The notes: a model not told the origin generated them from the letters alone. A DNA stretch of 64,000 nucleotides from Gemmobacter nectariphilus DSM 15620 (GCF_000429765.1 NZ_AUCM01000004.1:124001-188000), one strand, 5' to 3'; counted from the first letter of the stretch, positions 1 to 8,925 are shown. Program-made: numbers and translations.

Positions 1-670
1 GCGTGGTCGAGGCATAGGCCTTGATCGTGCCGCCCTTGATCTGGCTTGTCGTGTTGGTGGTCTGGTCGCACATGAAATCGACCTGCCCGCCCAGAAGGTC
101 GGTCATCGCCGGGCCGGTGCCCTTGTAGGGGACGGTCACGAACTGGGTCTGGATGGCCGACTGGAACAGCATGCCGCACAGGTGGCTGGCGGCGCCGATG
201 CCGGCATTGGCCATGGTGACCTTGTCGGGATTGGCCTTCACATACTCGGCAAAGGCCTTGAAGTCGGCGGCGGGGAAATCCTTTTTCGCGACCATGACCA
301 TCGGCACTTCGGTGACAAGGCCGACATATTCAAAGGCGTTCAGCGTGTCATAGGCCAGCTTGCGGTATAGCGTGGCGGATGTGGCCATGCCGATATGATG
401 CAAAAGCACCGTATAGCCATCGGGCTCGGCCTTGGCGACGCGGCCCGCGCCCAGCGTGCCACCCGCGCCGCCCACGTTTTCAATGATGACCTGCTGCCCC
501 AGATCGGCCGACATCTTTTCCGCGACAAGCCGGGCCACGGTATCGGTCGGGCCACCGGCCGAGAAGGGCACGACCATGGTGATCTGGCGTTCGGGATAGC
601 CGGCGGCAAAGGCGGCGGACGACAGGACGGTTGCGGCGGCAAGCGCGCCGAGCAGTTTCGACAAGGCCAT
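1..670 (-). CDS. Bug/TctC-family periplasmic substrate-binding protein (C-terminus cut by window edge)
   Basis: A periplasmic binding protein of the tripartite tricarboxylate transporter (Bug/TctC) family, which captures a carboxylate or similar solute for a TctAB permease. The start is the ATG at 670-668. Residues 1-22 form a signal peptide ending in SSAAFA. Then follow the family hallmarks YPERQITMVVPFSAGG, the P-T-D-T substrate-loop region, ENVGGAGGTLGAGRVAKAEPDGYT and later VPYKGTGPAMTDLLGGQVD. About 223 residues of the usual ~320 are present. It lies 188 bp downstream of the dctBD-like pair on the same strand, and the gap carries palindromic sites, so it is the likely target of that system. 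TctA/TctB would be expected beyond the window edge. The substrate cannot be told from sequence. Confidence 0.9.
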   Translation of the reverse strand, partial: MALSKLLGALAAATVLSSAAFAAGYPERQITMVVPFSAGGPTDTVARLVAEKMSADLGQQVIIENVGGAGGTLGAGRVAKAEPDGYTVLLHHIGMATSATLYRKLAYDTLNAFEYVGLVTEVPMVMVAKKDFPAADFKAFAEYVKANPDKVTMANAGIGAASHLCGMLFQSAIQTQFVTVPYKGTGPAMTDLLGGQVDFMCDQTTNTTSQIKGGTIKAYASTT

Positions 671-779
671 GGTTCCTCCCTGGGGTGATGACGCGGTGCC
701 GGCTCCTCTTCCGGCATCTGCTGGCGGCAAGGTGGCAAGGGGCAGGGCCGTCACGCAAATGCCATGCGTGCGGGTCGCG

Positions 780-791
780 CCGGATTTCCGG
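780..791. promoter_or_regulatory. Palindromic site CCGGA-TT-TCCGG, candidate response-regulator box
   Basis: Perfect 5-bp arms around a TT centre (785.5). It shares the GGA-NN-TCC core with the larger palindrome at 839-858, and its centre is 63 bp away, about six helical turns. It lies upstream of the binding-protein gene at 670. The role as a regulator site is inference. Confidence 0.4.
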
Positions 792-806
792 GCCCAAGGG
801 GCGAAA

Positions 807-816
807 ATGGGTGGAA
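807..816 (+). promoter_or_regulatory. Half-site ATGGGTGGAA, candidate response-regulator box
   Basis: This repeats the left arm of the palindrome at 839-858 exactly (ATGGGTGGAA). Its centre (816.5) is 31-32 bp from the centres of the sites on either side. The right arm is not conserved. The phasing suggests cooperative binding along one helix face; this is inference. Confidence 0.4.
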
Positions 817-838
817 GCGGTGACAGCCGGGCTGCGGG

Positions 839-858
839 ATGGGTGGAAATCCACCCAT
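839..858. promoter_or_regulatory. Perfect 20-bp palindrome ATGGGTGGA-AA-TCCACCCAT, candidate DctD-type enhancer site
   Basis: Nine-bp arms with an AA centre, ending one base before the stop codon of the response-regulator gene and upstream of the Bug binding protein it probably controls. The core GGYGGAWWTCCRCC is shared with two palindromes beside the second DctD-like gene (41951-41997). I found no convincing -24/-12 sigma-54 promoter between here and 670. Confidence 0.6.
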
Positions 859-2211
859 TCAGTCGCTGTCCTCGCCAGTGTCGGCCGGCAGAACGATCAG
901 CCGCCGGTCCAGCCCGTGGCGCTGCATCTTTTCATACAGCGTCTTGCGCGAGATCCCGAGCGACTCGTAGACCGCCCTCAGCCGCCCGCCATGCGCGGCG
1001 ATGGCACCGGCGATCAGGCTGCGTTCATAATCGGCCATGCGGTCGGCCAGCCGTGCGCCGCCCGGCAGATCGGCCGCGTCCAGCGGGTCAAGGTTCAGCA
1101 CGAAGCGTTCCGCCTGATTGCGCAGCTCGCGCGCATTGCCGGGCCAGTCGCGGGCGGCCAGCGCCGACAGCCGCGCGGGCGGCAGGTCGCGCTCGGCAAG
1201 GCCGTGGCGGGCGGCGGATTCGCGCACCAGTTGCAGGAACAGCAGCGGAATATCCTCGCGCCGCGCCGAGAGCGGGGGCACGCGCAGCACGGCCACATTG
1301 AGCCGCCAGTAAAGATCCTCGCGGAAGGTGCCACGGGCGACGGCGGCGGCCAGATCGGTCTTGCTGGTGGCGATGAAGCGCACGTCCAGCGGCACCGGCT
1401 CGTTCGAGCCTAGCCGGGTGATCACCCGTTCCTGAAGCACCCGCAGCAGTTTCGCCTGCAACTCGATGGGCATCGAGCCGATTTCGTCCAAGAGCACCGT
1501 CCCGCCGCGCGCATGTTCGAATTTGCCAAATCGCGGCCGCAGGGCGCCTGGAAATGCCCCGGCTTCGTGCCCGAAAAGTTCGCTTTCTATCAGCGCCTCG
1601 GGCAGGGCAGCGCAGTTGATGGCGATGAAGGGGCGACCGGCGCGGGCGGAAATGTCATGCAGGGTGCGGGCGACCACCTCTTTGCCGGCGCCGGTCGGGC
1701 CGATGATCAGCGTATCGGCATCGGAGGCCCCGATTGCCCGCAGCCGATAGCGCAGATCGACCATCACCTGCGTGCGGCCGGGAAGGCGGGCCTCGACATC
1801 GTCGCGCTTACCGGCGACGGCGCGCAAGCGGCGGTTCTCGATCACCAGCGCCCGGTGATCGGCGGCGCGGCGCAAGACGGTGGCAAGGTCCTGCACCACA
1901 AAGGGCTTTTCGATGAAGTCATAGGCGCCCCGCCGCATGGCCTCGACGGCCAGCTGCACCTCGGCGTGGCCCGTGACCAGGATCACCGGGATCTCGGGGT
2001 CGGTCTCATGCAGGCGGGCCAGCAAGGTCATGCCGTCCATCCCCGGCATTCGTATGTCGCTGACCACGACGCCGTTGAACCCGGGGCCTGCCAGGGCCAG
2101 CGCCTCTTCGGCCGAGGGCAGGGGTTCGACCGCAAAGCCTGCAAGCTCCAGTGCCTGGGCGGTGGAATGGCGCATCCCGGCATCGTCATCGACCAGCAGG
2201 ATCCGGCTCAT
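859..2211 (-). CDS. dctD: DctD-type sigma-54-dependent response regulator
   Basis: 450-residue NtrC-family activator. The receiver domain is residues 1-120, with D8-D9 acidic pocket, phosphoacceptor D52 (SDIRMPG) and K102 (EKPF). The AAA+ domain is about 135-380, with Walker A GPTGAGKE (171-178), sigma-54 contact loop GAFPGA (218-223; canonical GAFTGA, with Pro in place of Thr), Walker B LLDEIG (240-245) and FREDLYWRLN. A Fis-type helix-turn-helix closes the protein (RAVYESLGISRKTLYEKM). It overlaps the kinase gene by 4 bp (ATGA), so the two are translationally coupled. All catalytic ATPase residues are intact, unlike the paralogue at 40580. Likely target: the Bug binding-protein gene downstream. 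The inducer is unknown; dctD is a family-level name. Confidence 0.9.
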   Translation of the reverse strand: MSRILLVDDDAGMRHSTAQALELAGFAVEPLPSAEEALALAGPGFNGVVVSDIRMPGMDGMTLLARLHETDPEIPVILVTGHAEVQLAVEAMRRGAYDFIEKPFVVQDLATVLRRAADHRALVIENRRLRAVAGKRDDVEARLPGRTQVMVDLRYRLRAIGASDADTLIIGPTGAGKEVVARTLHDISARAGRPFIAINCAALPEALIESELFGHEAGAFPGALRPRFGKFEHARGGTVLLDEIGSMPIELQAKLLRVLQERVITRLGSNEPVPLDVRFIATSKTDLAAAVARGTFREDLYWRLNVAVLRVPPLSARREDIPLLFLQLVRESAARHGLAERDLPPARLSALAARDWPGNARELRNQAERFVLNLDPLDAADLPGGARLADRMADYERSLIAGAIAAHGGRLRAVYESLGISRKTLYEKMQRHGLDRRLIVLPADTGEDSD

Positions 2212-4028
2212 GCGGCGGCCTCGGCAGGAAGGGCGGCGGGCAGGGTGACGGTGAATTCGGCGCCGGGGTCCGCGGCACGCAAGGTGATCTCGCCGCCGAA
2301 GTCCTTGACGATATTATAGGAAATCGACAGGCCAAGGCCCAGTCCCACCCCCTTGGTGGTGAAGAACGGATCAAAGATGCGCTCGGCTATGGCAGGTGCG
2401 ACGCCCGGCCCGCGATCGCGCACGCGGATCGTCACGCGGTCCCCGCTGGCCCGCGCCGACAGGGTGATGCGGCGATCAGTCAGCCCTTCGATGGCATCGG
2501 CCGCATTGGTCACAAGGTTGACCAGCACCTGTTGCAACCGCGTGGCCCCGGCCATCACCGGGGGCAGGTCGGGCGGCAGGTCCAGCTCCAGCACCGCATC
2601 GGCCGCCGCCAGACGGCCAGCCACGATGACCTGCGTTTCCTCCAGCAGGGCGGGCAGGGCGATGGGCGAGAGCCGCTGGTTCGGCTTGCGCGCCGCGTTG
2701 CGCAGATGGCGGCCGATGGCGCCGATCCGGTCGATCAGCGACAGGATCAGCCCGATGTTTTCCCGCGCCCGCGCCAGATCGCCCCGGTCCAGCAGGATCG
2801 CGGCGCTGTCGGCATAGTTGCGCGCGGCCGCCAGCGGCTGGTTGATTTCATGGCTCAGGGCCGCCGACATCTGGCCAAGCGCGGCCAGCTTGCCGACCCG
2901 CACCAGATTGGCCTGAGCCGCGCGCAGCTCGGCCTCGGTCGCCTTGCGCTCGGCCACCTCCTGTTCCAGATGGGCGTTGACGCGGGCCAGATCGGCGGTG
3001 CGTTCGGCCACGCGGCGTTCAAGATCGGCCTTGGCCTGGGCGGCGAAGGCCAGCCGTTCCGCCACCCGCGCGCGGCGCTGCACCACCACCAGCCCTGCCG
3101 CCCCGATCAGGCACAGCGCCAGCGCCACCCCGGCGGTGGCGATGCGCGCCTCGGTCAGCGCCCCGGCACTGTCCAGCAGCACATGCACCGTCCAGCCGGC
3201 CGAGGGCATGACCTGCGCGGTTGCCACATGGTCATGCGCGGCGCCATTCGCGATCATCCGCATCAGCGGCACCCCTGCCGAGGTCGAGGTGCTGACCGAC
3301 AACTCGCGCAGCGCCGCATCGGAATAGCGGCGCGAGGCGGCGGTGCGGGCCAGCCGCTCGGTCGTCAGTGGCTGGATCGACCCATAGAGCCATTCGGGTT
3401 CGGACGACAGGAAGACGATGCCTTCGGGGTCGGTGACGAAGATGCGAAATTCGCTGCCCCGCCACGCCGCCTCGGGCGCATCGACCCCGACCTTGACCGC
3501 GATCACCCCGGCGATCCGGCCCGCGAGGTCGCGCACGGGGGCCGAGAAGTAATAGCCGCGCACCCCCGATGTGGTGCCAAGCGCATAGAACCGCGCCGCC
3601 TTGCCTGCGGCCGCATCGAAGAAATACGGCCGATAGCTGAAGGTCTGTCCGATGAAACTGTCTGGCCGCGCGTGGTTCGAGGCGGCGATGGTCTCGCCGT
3701 TCATCTGCATGATGTAGATATCCGACGAGCCGATGACGGAATTGCGATCCTCGAGCAGGCGGTTGATCGCCGCGCGGCGCACCGGATCGGCAGGAAAGGT
3801 GACCAACAGGCGCACCGCCTCAAAATCGGCCAGAAGCTGGGGGGTCACCTCATAGCGCGCCAGGTAGGCGGCCAGCGCGTTGGTGGTCAGCCCCAGCGCG
3901 GTTTCGGTGCGCGCCTTGGCCTTTGCCAGATAGCTGGCGCGCGCCTGCCGTTCGGCATGGCCCACGGCCAGCACCAGCAGCAGCCCGCCCAAGGCAATCG
4001 CCAGAATACGCCGGCTGGTGATGCGCAC
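2208..4028 (-). CDS. dctB: DctB-type membrane sensor histidine kinase
   Basis: 606 residues. A membrane segment at about 9-24, a periplasmic Cache-type sensor (about 30-290, containing the conserved FIGQTFSYRPYF stretch) and a second membrane segment (297-317) are followed by a coiled coil (about 325-385). The HisKA box ALSHEINQPLA places the phosphorylated histidine at H393. The ATPase domain has the N box NLVTNAADA (N508), DRGPG and GLGLGL. The DctB architecture indicates sensing of a small carboxylate in the periplasm and phosphorylation of the DctD-type partner encoded next. The gene starts 63 bp after the TetR gene on the same strand. The ligand is not determinable. Confidence 0.9.
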   Translation of the reverse strand: MRITSRRILAIALGGLLLVLAVGHAERQARASYLAKAKARTETALGLTTNALAAYLARYEVTPQLLADFEAVRLLVTFPADPVRRAAINRLLEDRNSVIGSSDIYIMQMNGETIAASNHARPDSFIGQTFSYRPYFFDAAAGKAARFYALGTTSGVRGYYFSAPVRDLAGRIAGVIAVKVGVDAPEAAWRGSEFRIFVTDPEGIVFLSSEPEWLYGSIQPLTTERLARTAASRRYSDAALRELSVSTSTSAGVPLMRMIANGAAHDHVATAQVMPSAGWTVHVLLDSAGALTEARIATAGVALALCLIGAAGLVVVQRRARVAERLAFAAQAKADLERRVAERTADLARVNAHLEQEVAERKATEAELRAAQANLVRVGKLAALGQMSAALSHEINQPLAAARNYADSAAILLDRGDLARARENIGLILSLIDRIGAIGRHLRNAARKPNQRLSPIALPALLEETQVIVAGRLAAADAVLELDLPPDLPPVMAGATRLQQVLVNLVTNAADAIEGLTDRRITLSARASGDRVTIRVRDRGPGVAPAIAERIFDPFFTTKGVGLGLGLSISYNIVKDFGGEITLRAADPGAEFTVTLPAALPAEAAA

Positions 4029-4091
4029 GCCTGATCCTCCCCGATCAGGGGGGATGTTAGGCTGGATCGTGGTTTCGTCAAATGGCCAGTT

Positions 4092-4679
4092 TCAGGCCGG
4101 CACCCGGCTGGCGATGGCGCTGAACAGCATCATCACCGCCTCGACCGATTGCGCCTCGTCCAGATCGGTGCGGCGCAGGTTCTGGCGCAGCGCCACCCCG
4201 TCGAAGGCCAGGATCAGCGCCTGCGCCAGGGTGCGGCGTTCGGCAGGCGTGGTTCCCGGCAGGCAGGCGCCCATCATGTCCAGCGTCCGCTCCATCGTCC
4301 AGTTCAGCAGGTCGGGGCTGTAATTGTCGGTTGGCCGGGCGGTGGCCAGCGCCTGCACCAGGGTCAGCGTCTGGCCGGACCGATCGCCCGCGATCCCTTC
4401 TAGAAAGCCGCGCACAAGCAGGCTCAGCCGCTGCATCCGGTCCGGCTCTGCCAGAACGCGCGTTTCCAGTGCCTCGATCTGGGCGCGCATCCAGGGGTCG
4501 AAGACGGCAAAGGCAATCTCGATCTTGGACGAGAAATAGACATAGACGTTCGACTGCGAGGTGCCCGCCGCCTTGGCGATGCTGCCAATGGTGGTGGCGA
4601 TATATCCCTTTTCCTCGAACAGCTTGGCCGCTGCTTCAAGAATGGCCTTGCGGACCTGTTCGTTCTTCACTCGGGCCAT
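4092..4679 (-). CDS. TetR/AcrR-family transcriptional regulator
   Basis: 195 residues with an N-terminal TetR helix-turn-helix (AAKLFEEKGYIATTIGSIAKAAGTSQSNVYVYFSSK split over residues 15-50) and a variable ligand-binding C-terminus. It is divergent from the hydroxylase operon beginning at 4861. A palindrome at 4709-4726 lies between them and is the probable operator for both directions. An AGGAGG ribosome-binding site lies 9 nt before the ATG. The likely role is repression of the hydroxylase/transport operon until a substrate or intermediate binds; this is inference from position. Confidence 0.85.
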   Translation of the reverse strand: MARVKNEQVRKAILEAAAKLFEEKGYIATTIGSIAKAAGTSQSNVYVYFSSKIEIAFAVFDPWMRAQIEALETRVLAEPDRMQRLSLLVRGFLEGIAGDRSGQTLTLVQALATARPTDNYSPDLLNWTMERTLDMMGACLPGTTPAERRTLAQALILAFDGVALRQNLRRTDLDEAQSVEAVMMLFSAIASRVPA

Positions 4680-4708
4680 GGGGGACCACCTCCTGATGAC
4701 CGAATGAC

Positions 4709-4726
4709 ATTCTGTATTGACAGAAT
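4709..4726. promoter_or_regulatory. Inverted repeat ATTCTGT-ATTG-ACAGAAT, candidate TetR operator
   Basis: Perfect 7-bp arms with a 4-nt spacer between the divergent TetR gene and the (+) hydroxylase operon. A TTGACA hexamer (4717-4722, + strand) overlaps the right half, so binding would block a -35 element. I see no good -10 at the matching distance. Confidence 0.6.
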
Positions 4727-4860
4727 CAAGATATATGTTTTCCCTTTAGAGAACGACGTTCGCTAATGCGCCGCCAGAGCGCCGAACCAGACCAGGGAGC
4801 CGACATGACCAGCGCCACTTGCCAGCCGAGATCCGTCCATTGCCTCCCGGGGGGGCGGGC

Positions 4861-5313
4861 ATGAAGATCGCCGGCACCTTCGAGGTCGACGCCCCGCAGG
4901 ACCGGGTCTGGGACAAGGTCCGCGACCCCGAGCTGATGGTGCAGTGCATTCCGGGCTGCGAAAGCATCGAGCAGATCGACCCGATGGCCTATCGTGCCAA
5001 GGTCTCGGTCAAGGTCGGGCCGATCAGCGCACGGTTCAATCTGGTGGTGACGGTGCTGTCCGAGGAGGCGCCGCATACCGTCATCTCGCGCACCTCGGGC
5101 GAGGAGGGCACCCGCGCCTCGGTCGTCGCCTCCGACAACGTGCTGAGGCTGGAACCGACTGCCACGGGGGGCACCCGCGTCAGCTATGAGGCTGATGTGT
5201 CGATGACCGGGCGGCTGGGCAAGTTCGGTCTGGGGATCTTTCGCAAGAAGGCCGACCAGCTGGCCGAGGTTTTTGTCGGCACGTTCCGCGACAAGCTGGA
5301 GGTCGCGGCATGA
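4861..5313 (+). CDS. CoxG-like SRPBCC-fold protein of a molybdenum hydroxylase operon
   Basis: 150 residues from the ATG at 4861, chosen because MKIAGTFEVDAPQDRVWDKV is where CoxG homologues begin; an upstream in-frame ATG at 4819 would add 14 non-conserved residues. SRPBCC/CoxG family: the start of the fold, the DPELMVQCIPGC motif and the C-terminal amphipathic helix (DQLAEVFVGTFRDKL) fit. In carboxydotrophs CoxG helps anchor or mature CO dehydrogenase; relatives occur beside many xanthine-oxidase-family hydroxylases that do not use CO. It overlaps the next gene by 4 bp. Its exact function here is unknown. Confidence 0.85.
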   Translation: MKIAGTFEVDAPQDRVWDKVRDPELMVQCIPGCESIEQIDPMAYRAKVSVKVGPISARFNLVVTVLSEEAPHTVISRTSGEEGTRASVVASDNVLRLEPTATGGTRVSYEADVSMTGRLGKFGLGIFRKKADQLAEVFVGTFRDKLEVAA

Positions 5314-6155
5314 CGCAGATCCTGTTTCCCGAAACGCTGGATCAGGCGGTCGCGCTGCTGGCCCGGCATGACGAGGCGCGGCCGATCGCGGGCGGCACTA
5401 CGCTGGTGGCGATGCGCAACGCCGGGCTGGTCGACAGCAGCCATCTGGTCAGTCTGGACCGTATACCGGGTCTGCGCGGGATCGAACGGCTGGCCGATGG
5501 CCGGATCCGCGTTGGCGCCATGACGCGCCATGCCGATACGGCGGCATCCGATCTGTTCACCGGCTCTCTGGCCGTGGTGCGCAAGGCGGCCGGGATGATC
5601 GCCAACAAGGTGGTGCGCAACATGGGCACCATGGGCGGATCGGTCGCCAATGCCGATCCGGCGGCCGATTACCTGCCGGCGCTGGCCTGCGCCGATGCGG
5701 TGCTGTCGGTGCTTGGCCCCGATGGCGCGCGCGAGATCCCGATCCTGACCTATGTGCAGGACTGGTATGAGACCGCGCTGGAGCCGGGCGAGATCCTGAC
5801 CGCCATCACCTTTCCGGCGCCCGAAGATGCGCCCTCGGCCTATCGCAAGATCGCGCGGGTGTCGGGCGATTATGCCACGGCCTCTTGTGCCATGGCGCTG
5901 ACGCCGGACGGACAGGGGCTGCGCGTTGCCATCGGGGCCTGTGGCCCCGGCCCGATCCGGGACGTTCAGGCCGAGGCGGTCTTGCACGGCCATCTGCAGG
6001 ATCCGCAGGCGGTGGCCGAATTCGCCGCCGCGCTGGTCGCCAAGGCCGATCCGGTCGACGATGTGCGCGGCAGCGCCGACTACCGTCTGGCGCTGATCCC
6101 CCGGCTGATTGCCTCGGTGCTCTCTGACCTCATTTCCGCCAAGGAGGCCGCGTGA
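5310..6155 (+). CDS. Molybdenum hydroxylase FAD-binding (medium) subunit
   Basis: 281 residues, the length normal for CoxM/NdhF/HcrB-type flavin subunits. The FAD-binding motifs PIAGGTTLVAMR (residues about 28-39) and TMGGSVANADPAADY are intact, followed by the CO-dehydrogenase flavoprotein C-terminal domain. It passes electrons from the 2Fe-2S subunit to the physiological acceptor. It overlaps the preceding gene (ATGA), and its stop overlaps the iron-sulfur subunit start, so it is part of one translationally coupled complex operon. Confidence 0.93.
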   Translation: MTQILFPETLDQAVALLARHDEARPIAGGTTLVAMRNAGLVDSSHLVSLDRIPGLRGIERLADGRIRVGAMTRHADTAASDLFTGSLAVVRKAAGMIANKVVRNMGTMGGSVANADPAADYLPALACADAVLSVLGPDGAREIPILTYVQDWYETALEPGEILTAITFPAPEDAPSAYRKIARVSGDYATASCAMALTPDGQGLRVAIGACGPGPIRDVQAEAVLHGHLQDPQAVAEFAAALVAKADPVDDVRGSADYRLALIPRLIASVLSDLISAKEAA

Positions 6156-6631
6156 TGGCGAAGAAGGCCCTGTTCACCCTGTCCCTGAACGGCGATCAGA
6201 CTGATGTCGCCGCCGCCCCCGATGCAACGCTGCTGGAAACCCTGCGCGACGGTCTGGGGGTGCTCTCGCCCAAGCGGGGCTGCAATCAGGGCGTCTGCGG
6301 CGCCTGCACGGTGCTGATTGACGGCGTGCCGGTGCGGTCCTGCCTGACGCTGACCGCGCGCTGCGAGGGCCACGAGATCAGCACGATGGAGGGGATGAAC
6401 ACCGATCCCGTCATGGAGGTGCTTCAACGGCACATGGTCGCCAGCGGCGGGGTGCAATGCGGGTTCTGCACCTCGGGGATGCTGATGTCGGCGCGCAACC
6501 TGCTGGCCGAAACCCCGCGCCCGGACCGCGAGGCGGTGAAATCCGCCCTGTCGGGCAACCTGTGCCGCTGCACGGGCTATCGCACCATCGTCGATGCCAT
6601 CTGCACCGCTGCCGAGGAGCTTGCACAATGA
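6155..6631 (+). CDS. Molybdenum hydroxylase 2Fe-2S (small) subunit
   Basis: 158 residues. I chose the ATG at 6155 rather than the in-frame GTG at 6152 because AAGGAGG (6141-6147) then has the better 7-nt spacing. The plant-ferredoxin cluster ligands are C43, C48, C51 and C63 (CNQGVCGAC...C). The C-terminal all-helical domain holds the second cluster in QCGFC and LCRCTGY. It relays electrons from the Mo site to the FAD subunit. It overlaps the FAD-subunit stop (TGATG) and the large-subunit start (ATGA). Confidence 0.93.
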   Translation: MAKKALFTLSLNGDQTDVAAAPDATLLETLRDGLGVLSPKRGCNQGVCGACTVLIDGVPVRSCLTLTARCEGHEISTMEGMNTDPVMEVLQRHMVASGGVQCGFCTSGMLMSARNLLAETPRPDREAVKSALSGNLCRCTGYRTIVDAICTAAEELAQ

Positions 6632-8925
6632 GCCTTGATGCATTCGCCGGCACGACCGTCGGCCAGCCGGTCGCCAAGGTCGACAGTCTGGAAAAGGTGC
6701 GCGGTCAGGCGCAGTATATCGCCGATCTCTATCGCCCCGGCATGTTGCATGGGGCAATCCTGGCCAGCCCCTATCCCCATGCGCGCATTCTGGGCTATGA
6801 CCTGACCGAGGCGCTGGCGGCGCCGGGCGTCGTGGCCATTGTCACCGGTCATGATGTGGGCGATGGGCGGATGGGCGCCTTCATCAAGGACGAACATGCC
6901 ATCGCCAGGGGCAAGGTGATGTATGTGGGCGAACCCGTCGCTGCCGTCGCCGCCCGCACCGAGGCCGAGGCCCGCGCGGCCTGCCGCCTGATCCAGGTGC
7001 AGTACGAGGAACTGCCTGCCGTCTTGTCGCCCGAAGAGGGGCTGGCCGAAGGCGCGCCGATCCTGCACGAACATCTGGCCGACTACATCAAGGTGTTCGA
7101 TGCCGGGTCCACCGGCAACCTGTGCAGCCGCACCAGGCTGGAGGAAGGCAACGTCGATAGCGCCTGGGACCAGTGCGATGTGATCGTCGAGGGCGATTAC
7201 ACCACCCAGGCCCAGGCTCATGTGTCGATGGAACCTTGCGGCGCACTGGCCGAGGTGGATGCCAACGGCCGCGTGACCCTGTGGTCGGCCAACCAGTCGG
7301 TGTTCCGGGTGCAGGCGAATGTCTGTGAATCGCTGTCCTTGCCGATGTCGCAGCTGCGCAGCCTGACCCCGCGGGTGGGGGCAGGCTTTGGCAACAAGAT
7401 GGAGCCGCATATCCAGCCGATCTGCGTGGCCCTGGCCATGAAGGCGCAGCGCCCCGTCAAGCTGATCCTGTCGCGCGAGGAAGACTTTGAGATGGTCCGC
7501 GCCCGCCACCCCTTCAAGGTGTGGATGAAGACGGGCGCCAAGGCCGATGGCACGCTGGTCGCGCGCGAATGCCGGGTGCTGCTGGATTGCGGGGCCTTTG
7601 CCGACGACAGCCCCGGCGTGATGGGCTATGCCCTGCTGATGTGCGGCGGGCCTTACCGCATCCCGCATCTGCGCGCCTCGGGCCAGCTGGTCTATACCAA
7701 CAAGCTGCGGTTCGGCGCCTTTCGCGGCTTTGGCAACCCGCAGGTGCTGTTCGCCGGGGAACAGCAGATCGACCAGATCGCCGAAAAGCTGGGTCTGGAT
7801 GCGTTCGAGATCCGCCGTCGCAACATGCTGCGCGAGGGGGACCGCTGGTTCGTCGGGCCGCAGATCGCCTCGAACGGTCTGGCGCGCTGCATCGACGCGG
7901 TGGAACAGGCGGCAAAGACCCCGCGCGCCGATGGATCCCCGCGCAACTTCGGCCTTGCGGTGACGGCGCATATTTCGGGCCTGCTGGGCACCGGCGCCAT
8001 CGTGCGGATGCTGGAGGACGGGACGATTTCCCTCAACACCGGGGCGACCGACATCGGGCAGGGGTCCGATACCGTGCTGGCCCAGATCTGCGCCGAGGAA
8101 CTGAAGGTGCCGCTGGACCGCGTGGCAGTGGCCAGCCCCGACACCGACGGATCGCCCTACAACTGGGGAACGACGGCCAGCCGGGTGACCTATACCACGG
8201 GCCGCGCGGTCAAGGCGGCTGCGCGGGTCGTGGTGGACAAGGCCATGGAACATGCCGCCGAGATGCTGGACTGCCCCATCGAGGAGCTGGAGCTGCGCGA
8301 GGGCGGCCGCATCGGGCGCAAGGGGGCGAACACCGACCTGACCTTTGCCCAGATCTCGGGCCGCGCGCATTGGGCGGTGGGCGGCCCGATCGTGGGCAGC
8401 AACACGCTGGTGTTTGACGAACCCACCCATGACCCCAAGCGCGCCATCGCGCTGGGCCTGCCGTTCCCGCGCATCGGGGTGTTCAGCTTTGCCGCCATGG
8501 GGGTGGATGTCGATGTCGATCAGGTCTCGGGCCAGGTGACGGTGCACGAGGCCTGGTCGGCCGCCGATGTCGGCCGCGCGATCAACCCCAAGCTGGTCGA
8601 GGTGCAGCTGCATGGCGGCTTTGTCCAGGGCCTTGGCTATGCGCTGGTCGAGGAGATGGTCTGGGACGGCGCGCGTTTGGCCAACCCATCCCTGATGGAT
8701 TACAAGGTGCCGACGATGCGCGACGTGCCCGACGCCATCCACACCTTCATCATCGAGGATCCCGAACCCTCTGGCCCCTTTGGCGCCAAGGGGGCGGGCG
8801 AGATCGGCCTGAACCCGGTCGTAGGCGCCGTGGCCAATGCGGTGGCCAAGGCCACCGGGTTTCGCCACCACCATCTGCCGCTGACGGGCGAGCGTGTGCT
8901 GAACGGCATGACCGGCCGGGGCTAG
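6628..8925 (+). CDS. Molybdenum hydroxylase large (molybdopterin-binding) subunit, xanthine-oxidase family
   Basis: 765 residues from the ATG at 6628. Both aldehyde-oxidase/xanthine-dehydrogenase domains are complete. The Mo-site loop reads GAFRGFGNPQ (G363-), and the general-base glutamate is E725 in GAKGAGEIG. True CO dehydrogenases have AYxCSFR in this loop, so this is not a CO dehydrogenase despite CoxL-like resemblance. The GAFRGFG form is found in enzymes that hydroxylate N-heterocycles, purines, or aromatic CoA esters. With the FAD monooxygenase downstream, I infer ring hydroxylation of an aromatic or N-heteroaromatic substrate. The substrate is unknown. Molybdenum cofactor maturation genes are not in the window. 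Confidence 0.92.
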   Translation: MSLDAFAGTTVGQPVAKVDSLEKVRGQAQYIADLYRPGMLHGAILASPYPHARILGYDLTEALAAPGVVAIVTGHDVGDGRMGAFIKDEHAIARGKVMYVGEPVAAVAARTEAEARAACRLIQVQYEELPAVLSPEEGLAEGAPILHEHLADYIKVFDAGSTGNLCSRTRLEEGNVDSAWDQCDVIVEGDYTTQAQAHVSMEPCGALAEVDANGRVTLWSANQSVFRVQANVCESLSLPMSQLRSLTPRVGAGFGNKMEPHIQPICVALAMKAQRPVKLILSREEDFEMVRARHPFKVWMKTGAKADGTLVARECRVLLDCGAFADDSPGVMGYALLMCGGPYRIPHLRASGQLVYTNKLRFGAFRGFGNPQVLFAGEQQIDQIAEKLGLDAFEIRRRNMLREGDRWFVGPQIASNGLARCIDAVEQAAKTPRADGSPRNFGLAVTAHISGLLGTGAIVRMLEDGTISLNTGATDIGQGSDTVLAQICAEELKVPLDRVAVASPDTDGSPYNWGTTASRVTYTTGRAVKAAARVVVDKAMEHAAEMLDCPIEELELREGGRIGRKGANTDLTFAQISGRAHWAVGGPIVGSNTLVFDEPTHDPKRAIALGLPFPRIGVFSFAAMGVDVDVDQVSGQVTVHEAWSAADVGRAINPKLVEVQLHGGFVQGLGYALVEEMVWDGARLANPSLMDYKVPTMRDVPDAIHTFIIEDPEPSGPFGAKGAGEIGLNPVVGAVANAVAKATGFRHHHLPLTGERVLNGMTGRG

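Noticed and set aside
671-838. Sigma-54 (-24/-12) promoter before the Bug binding-protein gene
   Set aside because: I checked TGGCACG-N4-TTGCW on the minus strand; every candidate lacks the GG or GC dinucleotide at the right spacing.
6628-8925. CO dehydrogenase large subunit
   Set aside because: The Mo-site loop is GAFRGFG, not AYxCSFR, so CO oxidation is not supported despite the CoxGMSL-like gene set.
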